From NCBI RefSeq assembly GCF_005405585.1, contig NZ_BJEQ01000013.1:60124-124123 (forward strand): a DNA stretch of 64,000 nt, in the 5' to 3' direction. Under the pieces are notes generated by a model, which searched no databases, was not told the origin of the DNA, and saw nothing but the letters and a program-made list of their open reading frames with translations. Shown here piece after piece: positions 1 through 9,075 of this stretch. Each line of letters opens with the position of its first letter. The first letter of the stretch is position 1. This DNA comes from Agarivorans sp. Toyoura001 (GTDB lineage Bacteria; Pseudomonadota; Gammaproteobacteria; Enterobacterales; Celerinatantimonadaceae). The translations under genes were made by a program, and so were the position numbers.

Positions 1-295
1 ACCAAGCTAAAATAATGAATAGCAATAAAGGATAAGGCTGAGCAATAAGTACTACGCCCAAGCCTACAGCAAAACAACTGAGTACCGCCAAGGCTAAGGT
101 TTTTACCATCTTTAAATTAAGCGGTGGTTTGCCCGGCAACAACAGCTGAACAACAAATAGTGCGGTCACATAAGACATGCCCCACTCTAGTGTCACAGCT
201 AGCACAAACATCAAGCTACTAACGAGGCTAAAACGCAGCATATGCCGCTTTAACGAAGCGCTTGGGGCAAGCAAAGTGGCCTCTCTAGTAGACAT
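1..295 (-). CDS. DUF2955 / FUSC-like inner-membrane protein (N-terminal part, runs off window)
   Basis: The reverse strand reads from an ATG at 295 to the window edge without a stop, giving about 98 residues that begin MSTREATLLAPSASLKRH. Hydrophobic stretches then alternate with short loops and contain a PGKPPLNLKM-type loop typical of DUF2955 proteins, which resemble the aromatic-acid exporter AaeB. The start overlaps the 3' end of the upstream HlyD-like gene by 11 bases, so translation is probably coupled and the pair likely forms one export system. The C-terminal part lies outside the window, so the family call rests on the first membrane segments and on the partner gene. Confidence 0.75.
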   Translation of the reverse strand, partial: MSTREATLLAPSASLKRHMLRFSLVSSLMFVLAVTLEWGMSYVTALFVVQLLLPGKPPLNLKMVKTLALAVLSCFAVGLGVVLIAQPYPLLLFIILAW

Positions 296-1379
296 AAGAC
301 AGCCAGCTTTTCACCCGCAGAGAGATTTTAGCTAAAACCTTCATAAGTGTGGTGCCTTCGGTGTGAATCGTCACATCAGCTTGCGCGCCAATTCGGCGTA
401 AACCATAGGCTGAATCATCACTAAACTTGATGATAACCGGGAAACGTTGCGGGTCACGCAACCAACCTGCGGTTTGCGGAATAGACGGTAACACCCCTAG
501 GTTATTAGACTGACCAAAGTTAACTGCAAAGCCAATCGACACCACTTCCCCTTTAAAGATCTTGCCAGGGGCAACATCTAAGGCAATTTCAACGGGGTCA
601 CCATTTTTTACATTAGCGATATTGTTTTCACGCATGTAGGCCTCAACCCACACCTCTTTGGTGGTCACAAAAGTCATAATCGGCTGACCTTTGTTGGCGT
701 AATATCCGGCTTCTAGTTGCAGGTTTGTTACCCCGCCATCACTGGGTGCCAAAATCACCGTTTTACTTAAATCTAAGCGCGCTTTGCCTAACTTAGCTAA
801 GGCAGACTGCAATTTAGGGTTGTCGTCGCCACTTACCCCTAAGCTTTGTTTGGCTTGCTCTAGTTCAGCGGTCGCCTTCGCTACGGTTGCTTTGGCTTTT
901 GCCACATCGTTTCTAGCACGGTCAATATTTTGCTGAGGAACCACGTTTTTATCTTCTACCGCAAACAAACGGTTGGCATCGGTAAGAATCGATTGATAAG
1001 ACGTATTGGCTTCTAACAAGCGGGCTTGCGCGGCAGAAACACCCGCAGTACCAGCACCTATTTCTTGCCCAGCCAACTCTAGAGCGGCCTCTGCTTGTTG
1101 TACCGCAAGTACGTATTCTTCTTCAGCCACTTTAGCCAAAGGTTGGCCTTTTTTAACCAATTGATTGTTGGTCACACTCACGTTCACCAACTTGCCCGAT
1201 ACCGAGGCAGCCACCGGCACCACAAAGCCAAATACTCGCGCATTGTCGGTGGTGGGTGTCACTCTGTCTCCCACCACGTAAATAACAAAAACTAAAATAC
1301 ATAGCAGCAAAACAACTAACGAGCTTTTACGCAAAGGGTTGGCTGGAGGGTTTGTTTCTACTGGATTCTCTTCCGACAT
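285..1379 (-). CDS. HlyD/AaeA-like membrane fusion (adaptor) protein
   Basis: A 364-residue periplasmic adaptor expected to link an inner-membrane exporter to an outer-membrane channel. It has one N-terminal membrane anchor at about residues 19-38, a biotinyl-lipoyl-like segment (VVPVAASVSGKLVNVSV), a long Ala/Glu/Lys-rich coiled-coil hairpin at about 90-190, the returning lipoyl half (LAPSDGGVTNLQLEAG), and a beta-barrel domain. Length and architecture match the EmrA/AaeA class. The next gene downstream is a DUF2955 membrane protein overlapping by 11 bases, the usual AaeA/AaeB pairing. Substrate is unknown. The AI-2E family gene lies 62 bases upstream on the same strand and may be cotranscribed. 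Confidence 0.88.
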   Translation of the reverse strand: MSEENPVETNPPANPLRKSSLVVLLLCILVFVIYVVGDRVTPTTDNARVFGFVVPVAASVSGKLVNVSVTNNQLVKKGQPLAKVAEEEYVLAVQQAEAALELAGQEIGAGTAGVSAAQARLLEANTSYQSILTDANRLFAVEDKNVVPQQNIDRARNDVAKAKATVAKATAELEQAKQSLGVSGDDNPKLQSALAKLGKARLDLSKTVILAPSDGGVTNLQLEAGYYANKGQPIMTFVTTKEVWVEAYMRENNIANVKNGDPVEIALDVAPGKIFKGEVVSIGFAVNFGQSNNLGVLPSIPQTAGWLRDPQRFPVIIKFSDDSAYGLRRIGAQADVTIHTEGTTLMKVLAKISLRVKSWLSYVY

Positions 1380-1441
1380 CTTGTTTCTCTTACATCTAAC
1401 AGGAAAAAATTAGCTAGCCTAAGCTAGCCAATAATATGCAG

Positions 1442-2515
1442 TTACTCTGTTGGTTCTACTTCACTGTTTAACTCAAGCCAAGCCATCAACAAGCGATAAC
1501 TTACCGCAAGAATAACAGCACCTAAGAACAAGCCCACAAAACCAGACATAATCATACCGCCTAGAGAGCCCAGTAAAATCACCAACATTGGCACATCTAC
1601 ACCACGGCCCAGCAATAATGGCTTCAGCACATTCTCACTAAAACCTGCCAATATGCTCCAAACAGCAAATAAGCTTGCTACCAAGGTAGATTCGTTATTG
1701 AACACATACACCACCAACGGCAATACCACTAGTACCGGAGGTAACTGTGCAATGGCTAATACTAATACCAATACCGACCAAACAGCCGCGCCAGGTACAC
1801 CTACCGCAAAGAAACCAATCGATAATAACGTCGCCTGAATAACCGCCACGCCTAATACACCTTTAGCAACGCTTTGAATGGTATTACTGGCCAAATTAGT
1901 GAGATAAGGGCCATTTTTACCGGCCAGCGCCTTGGCTAACAAGGTAGCGCCATGCACCGACTTTTCACCATTGGCCATAAATACACCCGCAATAATGACC
2001 GAGAAACAGAACATCAATAGCCCGCCCATTAAGCCACCAGCAACACCAATAACTTTACCTGCAATATCTCCGACCTCGCTGGCATAAGTAGTTAAGTAAC
2101 GCTGTAAATCGCTGGCGGCTAAAGACCACTGAGCATGCAAGGTTTCGCCCACTAATGGCCAATTTTTGATGGCGTTAGAAGGAGGAGGGATTTCAAAAGA
2201 ACCTTGCTGAATTTGCTTACCGAGTGCCGCTACGCTGTCTATCGCCGCAGTGGTTATTTTCACCCCAGGTATGAGGATAATAGCCAGGGCAATCAATACC
2301 ATAATACTGGCAGCCACTCCGCCCTTGCCCACTAGGCTTTTCAGTTTGAGATAAAGCGGGTTTAAAGCCACTGCCAAAATCATTGCCCATACGACCGGGG
2401 TAACAAATGGCCGCACAATATCGAAACACCACGCGGCTAATACAAACAATAAACCAATCTTAATCGCGGCTTCTACTGCACCGCGTTCAAATCCTTTTTG
2501 ATCCAACATATCCAT
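1442..2515 (-). CDS. AI-2E family transporter (PerM/YdiK-type membrane protein)
   Basis: A 357-residue polytopic inner-membrane protein with about eight hydrophobic segments. The family pattern is visible: an N-terminal helix pair (WCFDIVRPFVTPVVWAMILA), a long soluble loop around residues 85-150, and a C-terminal block with PMLVILLGSLGGMIMSG and a final GLFLGAVILAV segment. Family members are annotated as AI-2 exporters, permeases or Na+/H+ antiporters; the name does not prove a role in quorum sensing. It lies 62 bases upstream of the HlyD-like gene on the same strand, so the three minus-strand genes may be one operon. A 191-base gap separates it from the GH31 gene. Confidence 0.88.
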   Translation of the reverse strand: MDMLDQKGFERGAVEAAIKIGLLFVLAAWCFDIVRPFVTPVVWAMILAVALNPLYLKLKSLVGKGGVAASIMVLIALAIILIPGVKITTAAIDSVAALGKQIQQGSFEIPPPSNAIKNWPLVGETLHAQWSLAASDLQRYLTTYASEVGDIAGKVIGVAGGLMGGLLMFCFSVIIAGVFMANGEKSVHGATLLAKALAGKNGPYLTNLASNTIQSVAKGVLGVAVIQATLLSIGFFAVGVPGAAVWSVLVLVLAIAQLPPVLVVLPLVVYVFNNESTLVASLFAVWSILAGFSENVLKPLLLGRGVDVPMLVILLGSLGGMIMSGFVGLFLGAVILAVSYRLLMAWLELNSEVEPTE

Positions 2516-2706
2516 GTTCTCTAAGTGAAGTTACGCATCCTAACTAAACCTACAACCCTGTGGTTTAGCCTGCTTCAATGAGTATAGAGAATATGCCAAG
2601 CAATTGTTTAATTTATTAAAATAAACAATTGCCGGAACACAATGTAAGAAAGAAAGTAAACACCCAGCACATCCATAGCCTGTACTGGGTAATTTAATAT
2701 TAGGGG

Positions 2707-5427
2707 TTAACATTGGATGCTCAGAGACTGACCATCGTAAGAAACCGTTTGTTGTTGAACAGAATGGGCTGATATAAACCTGATGACCAAGGTGCGCTTA
2801 GCTAACATGCCAGCAAAGCTGCCACGCCGCTCACCCACTTCTAAACTCGCAACTGAGTCATGCCAAATGAAATCAATTTCTGAGTATTCTCCTTGCTCGT
2901 AACGATAGCTATCACCCTCGTCTTCATACAGCGTGAACTGTCCATCAGCTCCAGCATAGACTTCAATAGTGAGCGGGTCGCACGGTAGCTCATCATGGTA
3001 TTGAACATCTGGCCCATGAGGAATAATCGCCCCTGCTTTTACCAGTAAAGGCATAATATCGATAGGTGTACCCATTGCTAAGGTTTGGCCACCTTGATAA
3101 CAGTGTTTATTCCAGTAGTTGTACCAATCTACGCCCGCAGGCAACACCACATCTCGCTCGGCAGGAAACAGTTCTGTAGATTGCTGGCTTAAACCACTGT
3201 GCGCCCAACTTAAACTGCACTTAGATGATCCTTGCCAATGCGCGTACTCTACCCGCAAAGAGTACTGTCTACCTGCTTGAAGCTGGCTTTTGGCTTTGTG
3301 GTTTACTTGCGCTTGCGGCTGCCAACTATCAATAATCAAGTCATCATCAAGATAAAAACGCACTCCGTCATTGGCGTGAATCAACCAATCATATTCGCCG
3401 TCTACAGGCGCGGTTAACAAGCCTAACCAGCGCACACTATAACCACTCAAAGGCAAACCTGCTGGCGGCCCACCCGCCCAATTACCATCTAGCGTTTCAC
3501 TGTTTTTTTCGCTCACAAAATGCTTGAAAGCATCATCGCTAAAGTGCTGCTCTATCACTCCAATATGGCCACTGGTTGTGGCTAATTGTTGTGGAGCAAT
3601 CAGCTGTTGCTGCAAGTTTTGCTGATGAAACATTGCTTGAGTCACCGGGCACACCATTAAGCTATCGCCAAACATAAACTGGTCACTAATATCATGTAAC
3701 TGGTTTTGCTGCCTAAAATCAAAAGCCAACAAACGCATCATGGTGCCACCTTGCTGAGTCACCCGCCATGCTTGTGAGTAGATGTAAGGCAATAAGCGAT
3801 AACGTAATTTGTCAAACTTAAGCAGAGCATCAAAGGCCCAATCACCAGGCTCGCCAAACTGATAAATTTCTCTGGGGGTATTCGCGCCATGCGAGCGAAA
3901 TAAAGGGCAAAAAGCGCCATATTGGAACCAACGAACATACAATTCTTTGTAGGCATCGTCATCGACACCTTCGGGGAAATTAGCACCAAAACCACTGGTA
4001 AAAAATCCGCCAATGTCGGTAGTCCAATAGGGTAAACCGGCCGCACACAAATTAAGTCCCGCAGGTATTTGTTGTCGCAGTACCTGCCACGTGGCGCTGA
4101 TATCGCCCGACCAACAGGCAGCGGCATAACGCTGCTGGCCTAGGTAACTGGACCGGCTAAGCGTAAATACCCGCTTATCTTCAGCTCCTTGGCTAATTTG
4201 CTGGCGTTGCGCTTCATAAACACCACGGGTGGTCATTAAGGAGTACCCATTAAGCACTTTTTTCCAGGAGCCTAATTCGGTATCTCGCTGTTGATAACAA
4301 TATTCCACACCATCTTTAGGCTGCTGAGTGGAGATAAATTCAGGCTCAGTGCCGTCCATCCACAGAGCGTCTACCCCTAGGTCCATTAAACCTTGTTTTA
4401 CATGTTTCCAGTATATGTCTCGGCCTTGCTGGCTATACGCATCGTAAACATGGCCGTTGGCCCAGTGCTCTGTTTCAAATAAGTAGCCTTGCTCGAGCAA
4501 CTCATTAAATACTGGGCTGTCTTTGCCTACTATCGGCCAAATAGACACCATTAACTTGAAGTTCATGTCGTGCAATTGCGCAATGGTGCTAGCGCCATCA
4601 CCAAAAGCAGCCTTATCAAACTGCATGGCACTCCAACCGAGTTCCCCCCAGTACTTCCAATCTTGAACAATGTTATCGATGGGGATATTTTTATCTCGGT
4701 AGGTTTGAGCGGTAGCTAATAAATCCTCTGCATTTACGTAGCGCTCTTTACTTTGCCAATAGCCATAAGCCCAACGACCAAATAACGGCGCGGCTCCGGT
4801 TAACTCTCGATAATGTTGAATAATGTGATCAAACTCAGGGCCATAAATCAGATAAAACTCAATGCATTCGCCCGCTTCACTGCTAAAGCTAAACGCTTCA
4901 CCCTGGCTGGCAAACTCAGTAAAAGACAACTGATTCCACAATACCGCATAGCCTTTGCTAGACAGCAACATGGGCGCCGCAATACCTTTGTTAGATTGGC
5001 AAATTTCTCGGCCCTGATTGTGGTAATTAAAAATACCGTCGGGATACTGGCCTAGACCATAAAATGCTTGCTCACCAGCACTTAAAAATTGCTGCTGTAT
5101 ATGCTGCTCGCCATCGGCTTGAGGCTGAATGCTGGAATCAGCCAAGCTTAGCAACTCTTCACCTTGGGTAGTGCTAAGCACCAGCATTGTTCCTACACGT
5201 TCAAGCCTTAACGCGGAACTAGCAATATGCTGTTCAGAACAGCTTTGTGGCGCAATACCGGTTTGCGGTAATACCACTAGTTCAGCCAAATCATGACTAG
5301 TTTGTAATGCTGTTTTATCCAAAGATATTCGTACTTTAAGTACGTTGTCATGAATAAACTCTAGGGCGATAACAGTAGAAGATTCCGCAGGGGAAAGCGC
5401 TTTAGCGCTAACAAAGTGAGCCGACAT
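2707..5427 (-). CDS. GH31 glycosidase with inserted PA14 domain (alpha-xylosidase/alpha-glucosidase type)
   Basis: A 906-residue glycoside hydrolase of family 31. The N-terminal beta-sandwich covers about residues 1-210 and the catalytic barrel about 215-560. The nucleophile motif LWMDGTEPE places Asp358 as nucleophile, and CWSGDISATW places Asp442 as acid/base. The DWKYWG motif at about 256-261 resembles alpha-xylosidases. A PA14 domain (DGEYDWLIHANDGVRFYLDD, about 615-755) is inserted into the beta-sandwich after the barrel, because the GH31 fold resumes with LPAGVDWYNYW. No signal peptide is evident, so it probably acts in the cytoplasm on imported oligosaccharides. The xylanase at 9.1 kb makes xylo-oligosaccharide or xyloglucan use plausible, but linkage specificity cannot be read from sequence. 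Confidence 0.9.
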   Translation of the reverse strand: MSAHFVSAKALSPAESSTVIALEFIHDNVLKVRISLDKTALQTSHDLAELVVLPQTGIAPQSCSEQHIASSALRLERVGTMLVLSTTQGEELLSLADSSIQPQADGEQHIQQQFLSAGEQAFYGLGQYPDGIFNYHNQGREICQSNKGIAAPMLLSSKGYAVLWNQLSFTEFASQGEAFSFSSEAGECIEFYLIYGPEFDHIIQHYRELTGAAPLFGRWAYGYWQSKERYVNAEDLLATAQTYRDKNIPIDNIVQDWKYWGELGWSAMQFDKAAFGDGASTIAQLHDMNFKLMVSIWPIVGKDSPVFNELLEQGYLFETEHWANGHVYDAYSQQGRDIYWKHVKQGLMDLGVDALWMDGTEPEFISTQQPKDGVEYCYQQRDTELGSWKKVLNGYSLMTTRGVYEAQRQQISQGAEDKRVFTLSRSSYLGQQRYAAACWSGDISATWQVLRQQIPAGLNLCAAGLPYWTTDIGGFFTSGFGANFPEGVDDDAYKELYVRWFQYGAFCPLFRSHGANTPREIYQFGEPGDWAFDALLKFDKLRYRLLPYIYSQAWRVTQQGGTMMRLLAFDFRQQNQLHDISDQFMFGDSLMVCPVTQAMFHQQNLQQQLIAPQQLATTSGHIGVIEQHFSDDAFKHFVSEKNSETLDGNWAGGPPAGLPLSGYSVRWLGLLTAPVDGEYDWLIHANDGVRFYLDDDLIIDSWQPQAQVNHKAKSQLQAGRQYSLRVEYAHWQGSSKCSLSWAHSGLSQQSTELFPAERDVVLPAGVDWYNYWNKHCYQGGQTLAMGTPIDIMPLLVKAGAIIPHGPDVQYHDELPCDPLTIEVYAGADGQFTLYEDEGDSYRYEQGEYSEIDFIWHDSVASLEVGERRGSFAGMLAKRTLVIRFISAHSVQQQTVSYDGQSLSIQC

Positions 5428-5580
5428 TAAGCAGACCTTAAAACAAAGACGTTAGCCCAAGTGTAATCTATAAACTTACTTTAAAAGTGGTGTTAACTAC
5501 TAAAAGTGATACCTAACCCAGCCCTAATTCGCCAAGTGTTTACAAAGCAAACAAACCCTCTTAGATAACCCCTACACTGC

Positions 5581-6471
5581 TTACTTTAACCACTCACGAG
5601 CTTGTTCGGTAATGGCGACGACAGCAGGGTTACTGACACGCCGTTCGGCAGATATGGCAAAAAACTGCTCTCGCACAGCGTCAGTACAGCCAATAACCTC
5701 TACTTTGTATTGATTGACCACTTCATCGGCAATTGCGGTAGGTACGGTAAATACCCCGGTGCCTGCTTGTCCAAAGGCTTTCATCAACGCGCTGTCATCA
5801 AACTCACCAACAATTTTGGGGTGAATATTTTGTTTATCAAACCACTGCAATAAACGAACATGCATTAAGTTTATTTCACTTGGGATCAGCAATGGTGCGC
5901 CATCTAAACTTGCAGGGAAATCGGCAGTTAAGCGTTTGGCCAATTCAGGCACCGCCAAAAAACTAATACCACTTTCACCCAAAGGATGATTAAAGCCGCG
6001 CACACCTAAACCCGGAGGCACAGGGCCGTCGGCCAATACCAAATCTAATCGGTTCAAAGCTAACTCGGCGAGTAGGCTTTCTAAGGTATTTTCTTTGCAC
6101 ACCATACGTACATCATCAGAAAGATTTAATGCCGGGGCAAGCAGGCGATAAGCGATAGTTTTAGGTACCACTTCAGCAATGCCTACTTTAAGTATTTGCG
6201 GGCGCTCGGTGGGCCCATTGCGTAAAGCGTCTTCTAATTCATCGCCCAATGAGAAGATCTCATCGGCATAACTCAGCGCCAATCGGCCTGTCTCGGTGAG
6301 TTCTAAATTTCGCCCTACTTTTACAAACAAGTCATCACCAAAGTGCTGCTCTAGTAAACTAATTTGGCCACTAATGGTTTGCGGAGTGATGTGCAGTAAC
6401 TCACTGGCTCGAGCAATTCCACCTTGCTTGGCAGCTACCCAAAAGTAATGCAGATGTTTGTAGTTAATCAT
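5581..6471 (-). CDS. nhaR: LysR-family regulator, NhaR-like
   Basis: A 296-residue LysR-type regulator. The N-terminal winged helix-turn-helix is clear (YFWVAAKQGGIARASELL followed by ITPQTISGQISLLE), then a linker helix and a periplasmic-binding-protein-like effector domain starting near ILKVGIAEVVPKTIAYRLL. The opening MINYKHLHYFW and the effector-domain start are characteristic of NhaR, the Na+-responsive activator of nhaA in enterobacteria. No nhaA is next to it here, so the target may lie elsewhere. It is transcribed divergently from the HPF-like gene, with a 121-base shared upstream region that could contain its operator. Confidence 0.85.
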   Translation of the reverse strand: MINYKHLHYFWVAAKQGGIARASELLHITPQTISGQISLLEQHFGDDLFVKVGRNLELTETGRLALSYADEIFSLGDELEDALRNGPTERPQILKVGIAEVVPKTIAYRLLAPALNLSDDVRMVCKENTLESLLAELALNRLDLVLADGPVPPGLGVRGFNHPLGESGISFLAVPELAKRLTADFPASLDGAPLLIPSEINLMHVRLLQWFDKQNIHPKIVGEFDDSALMKAFGQAGTGVFTVPTAIADEVVNQYKVEVIGCTDAVREQFFAISAERRVSNPAVVAITEQAREWLK

Positions 6472-6592
6472 CAGTAAACACTTCGAATTTTACGAGCAAT
6501 TAACAAAGTATATTCGAGTATACCTAAGTATTAAAGACCATTAAGGTAAAGCTTCGTGATTCAAATCATCCTTAGGGATCCAGGAGCAAACT

Positions 6593-7090
6593 ATGCCGGG
6601 CACCATGAAAATTGATATGCACTCACAACACTTTCCGTTAGGAGAGTCTTTACAAGATTACATTCGCCGCCGTATTAACTTCGCCTTAGGTACCCAATAC
6701 GACAATATCATGCGCATTGCGGTAAGGCTTTCCGATAGCAAAGACACCAAAGGTAGTGCCGGTAAACGCTGCCAAATATTAGTTAAACTTGCCGGCCAAG
6801 CCGATGTGGTGATTGAAGATATTCAAGCTCAGCTTTATGTCGCAATAGACCGAGCAGCGAGTCGAGCTAGCCGCTCTGTTACGCGTAAAGTCGCCCGCAT
6901 GCGTAACAAAGCCTTACGTGCGCCACACATCAGTGTTGAAGATTATTATGGCTTACAGGATAAAAACCATAACTTGCATGATGACGAGGTCGATCCACTA
7001 GATGATGAATTTCTAAATGAGGAATACGCTTATTTTGATCCACAACAGCAGCTCGACCTTCCCGACACTCAGCAGCCCATCAAGGAGTAA
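6593..7090 (+). CDS. HPF/RaiA-family ribosome-associated protein
   Basis: A 165-residue protein. Residues 4-105 resemble the hibernation-promoting factor fold: an initial KIDMHSQHFPLGESLQDYIRR strand-helix, a strand ending QILVKL, VVIEDIQAQLYVAIDRAASR, and a basic C-terminal helix. Such proteins bind the 30S subunit and help stall or protect ribosomes in stationary phase or stress. The tail after residue 115 is acidic and not part of the classic fold. AGGAG lies seven bases before the chosen ATG; a second in-frame ATG follows four codons later. The next gene starts five bases after the stop, so cotranscription is likely. It differs enough from canonical HPF that I give no symbol. Confidence 0.8.
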   Translation: MPGTMKIDMHSQHFPLGESLQDYIRRRINFALGTQYDNIMRIAVRLSDSKDTKGSAGKRCQILVKLAGQADVVIEDIQAQLYVAIDRAASRASRSVTRKVARMRNKALRAPHISVEDYYGLQDKNHNLHDDEVDPLDDEFLNEEYAYFDPQQQLDLPDTQQPIKE

Positions 7091-7094
7091 ATAT

Positions 7095-7769
7095 ATGATC
7101 TCCAATTCCCCTTCGCAGCCAAACCAGCTCGCTAAAGAGTCGGTTTATGCCAGCAATAAAGTGATTCGCAATACCTATGCACTGCTGTCAATGACACTGT
7201 TATTCAGTGGCGCAAGTGCAGGGGTATCTATGGCCTTAAACCTGCCACATCCGGGGATTATTCTAACCTTAGTTGGTTACTTTGGATTGCTGTTCGCCAC
7301 CGTAAAGTTGCGCAATAGTGGCTGGGGGCTAGTGAGTGTTTTTGCCTTAACCGGTTTTATGGGCTTAACCCTTGGCCCCATATTAACTGCCTATTTAAGC
7401 TTACCTAACGGCGGCATGGTAGTGACTCAAGCCATGGTGGCCACCGCAGTGATATTTATCTCACTATCGGTGTACGCCATCACCAGTAAAAAAGACTTTA
7501 GCTTTATGGGAGGCTTTTTAATGGTGGGCATTATCGTTGCCTTTCTTGCAGGATTGGGCGCGATATTGTTCTCGATTCCGGCCTTGTCATTGGGTGTATC
7601 GGCAATGTTTGTATTGCTAATGTCGGGCTTAATTTTGTATGAGACCAGTAACATTATTCGCGGGGGTGAAACTAACTACATCATGGCCACTACGTCTTTA
7701 TTTGTCGCTATTTTCAACTTGTTCACCAGCCTGCTGCATCTTCTCGGTTTTTTAAATGGTGACGATTAA
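7095..7769 (+). CDS. Bax inhibitor-1 / YccA family membrane protein
   Basis: A 224-residue inner-membrane protein with seven hydrophobic helices, including LLSMTLLFSGASAGVSMAL, VFALTGFMGLTLGPILTAYL and a last segment followed by an acidic C-terminus (GDD). This is the BI-1/YccA (TMBIM) pattern; E. coli YccA modulates FtsH proteolysis of membrane proteins. The longer frame opening at 7017 was rejected because it lies inside the upstream gene, while the ATG at 7095 is preceded by AAGGAG at 7082-7087 at good spacing. It sits five bases after the HPF-like gene and 21 bases before the DUF533 gene, suggesting one operon. Confidence 0.9.
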   Translation: MISNSPSQPNQLAKESVYASNKVIRNTYALLSMTLLFSGASAGVSMALNLPHPGIILTLVGYFGLLFATVKLRNSGWGLVSVFALTGFMGLTLGPILTAYLSLPNGGMVVTQAMVATAVIFISLSVYAITSKKDFSFMGGFLMVGIIVAFLAGLGAILFSIPALSLGVSAMFVLLMSGLILYETSNIIRGGETNYIMATTSLFVAIFNLFTSLLHLLGFLNGDD

Positions 7770-7790
7770 CCCAGCCAATGAGGAATTATT

Positions 7791-8501
7791 ATGAGTATTC
7801 AAAATCTACTTAACCAATTTATGGGTAGCTCCGACAGTGCCAAGCAAAACGCTCCACAAAGCCAGGGCGTGCTGGGTTCACTCAGCAATAACATTCCAGG
7901 AGGATTAGCAGGGGGAGCCGCCGCAGGCGGACTAATGGCCTTGCTAGTCAGCAATAAGTCTGCCCGTAAATTTGCCGGCAAAGCAGCCACGGTAGGTGGC
8001 GCAGCGGTACTTGGAGGCTTGGCCTTCAGTGCATTTAGCAATTGGAAAAAGCAAAGCGGCAGTAAATACAGCGCAGATACCAGTGCACAAATGTCAAAAG
8101 TGAATCAACAAAGCTTTAGCTCTTCTGCCACCTTAAATGACGAATTTCAGTTAACACTGATTAAAGCAATGATCGCTGCCGCCAAGGCAGATGGCCACAT
8201 TGACGATGCCGAACAACAGCGAATATTTGAAGCCGTAGAGCAAATGGCCTTAAGTGATGAAGCCAAAGCGACCTTGTTTCAATTGATGCGCCAAACCATC
8301 ACCATTGAGGAACTAGCCAATGGAGTTGACAGCATTGAGCAGAAATCTGAACTTTACTTGGTATCTTGTATTGCGATTAACGTAGACAACTCGGCTGAGC
8401 AAGCGCATTTAGATGGCTTGGCTTATGCCTTAAGGTTGCCCTTTGATCTTGCTGAACAGCTACAGACACAAGCTCAACAAGCGCTCGACCAAGCGGCTTA
8501 A
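7791..8501 (+). CDS. DUF533 / TerB-like protein (YebE family)
   Basis: A 236-residue protein with a glycine/alanine-rich N-terminal segment (GGLAGGAAAGGLMALLVS and VGGAAVLGGLAFSAF, about residues 37-85) that may insert into or associate with a membrane. A TerB-like helical domain follows at about 115-235 (LIKAMIAAAKADGHIDDAEQ, with a repeated acidic-helix pattern). This is the DUF533/YebE organisation; the biochemical function is unknown, and TerB folds are linked to tellurite and stress responses. GAGGAATT lies just upstream of the ATG. It is the third gene in the apparent operon starting with the HPF-like gene. Confidence 0.87.
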   Translation: MSIQNLLNQFMGSSDSAKQNAPQSQGVLGSLSNNIPGGLAGGAAAGGLMALLVSNKSARKFAGKAATVGGAAVLGGLAFSAFSNWKKQSGSKYSADTSAQMSKVNQQSFSSSATLNDEFQLTLIKAMIAAAKADGHIDDAEQQRIFEAVEQMALSDEAKATLFQLMRQTITIEELANGVDSIEQKSELYLVSCIAINVDNSAEQAHLDGLAYALRLPFDLAEQLQTQAQQALDQAA

Positions 8502-8626
8502 ATTCTAGCCTTTCACTTACTGGCAGGGACGCTAGTGACTATCTTTAGAGGTTTGTCCCGCAACTAAAGATGTTGAGTGAACAATTTGCTATTATTAGTC
8601 GCATTCAACTCCCATGAGCTAGCAAC

Positions 8627-8800
8627 GTGAACCGCAAAAAGAAAATAAACGATACTTTGAAAAAAAGAGCTAAGAAAGCCAACGCCAAAAATCAGAAAAC
8701 CAATAAACCGCGTTATATTTCTAAAGCTGAACGGGCGGCAATGGAAGAACAACAAGCCAACGAAACGACTAACGATAGCGCAGAAGCCCCTGCTGAATAA
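8627..8800 (+). CDS. Small basic DUF2986-like protein
   Basis: A 57-residue open frame starting at GTG (8627) and ending TAA (8800). It begins MNRKKKINDTLKKRAKKANA and contains KPRYISKAERAAMEEQQ before an acidic tail. It is Lys/Arg-rich in the first half and Glu-rich at the end. The N-terminal pattern matches the small DUF2986 proteins that I recall from Vibrio, Shewanella and relatives; function is unknown. No strong ribosome-binding site is visible before the GTG. It follows the DUF533 gene by 125 bases. The call rests on family resemblance and an intact frame. Confidence 0.7.
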   Translation: MNRKKKINDTLKKRAKKANAKNQKTNKPRYISKAERAAMEEQQANETTNDSAEAPAE

Positions 8801-9075
8801 GCGCTAGCACCCACAGCGTTCTCTCTTTCAAAAATAAGCCGACTAACATCCCTCTGTGGCTTACTATTAAACGGTTCAACATCAACACGCTTATGCTTGC
8901 CTCTAGCCTTCTATTTTTTCCATTCTATTAAGTGATTCATCAACGTTCATGCAAGCATGAGACAGTTCACAATAGCGGGTTTTCGCAATCCAATTATCAA
9001 CTTTCACAGTGCTCACCTTATAAAAGGGAGGATAAGGTAGCCAATAAGCTGAATACCGTTCAAGGAGTATGACCC

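Noticed and set aside
1442..2515. Quorum-sensing AI-2 exporter
   Set aside because: The family name covers proteins with other functions, and no luxS or AI-2 receptor gene is nearby.
7017..7094. Longer N-terminus for the BI-1 family protein
   Set aside because: The extra codons lie within the HPF-like gene and a good ribosome-binding site precedes the ATG at 7095.
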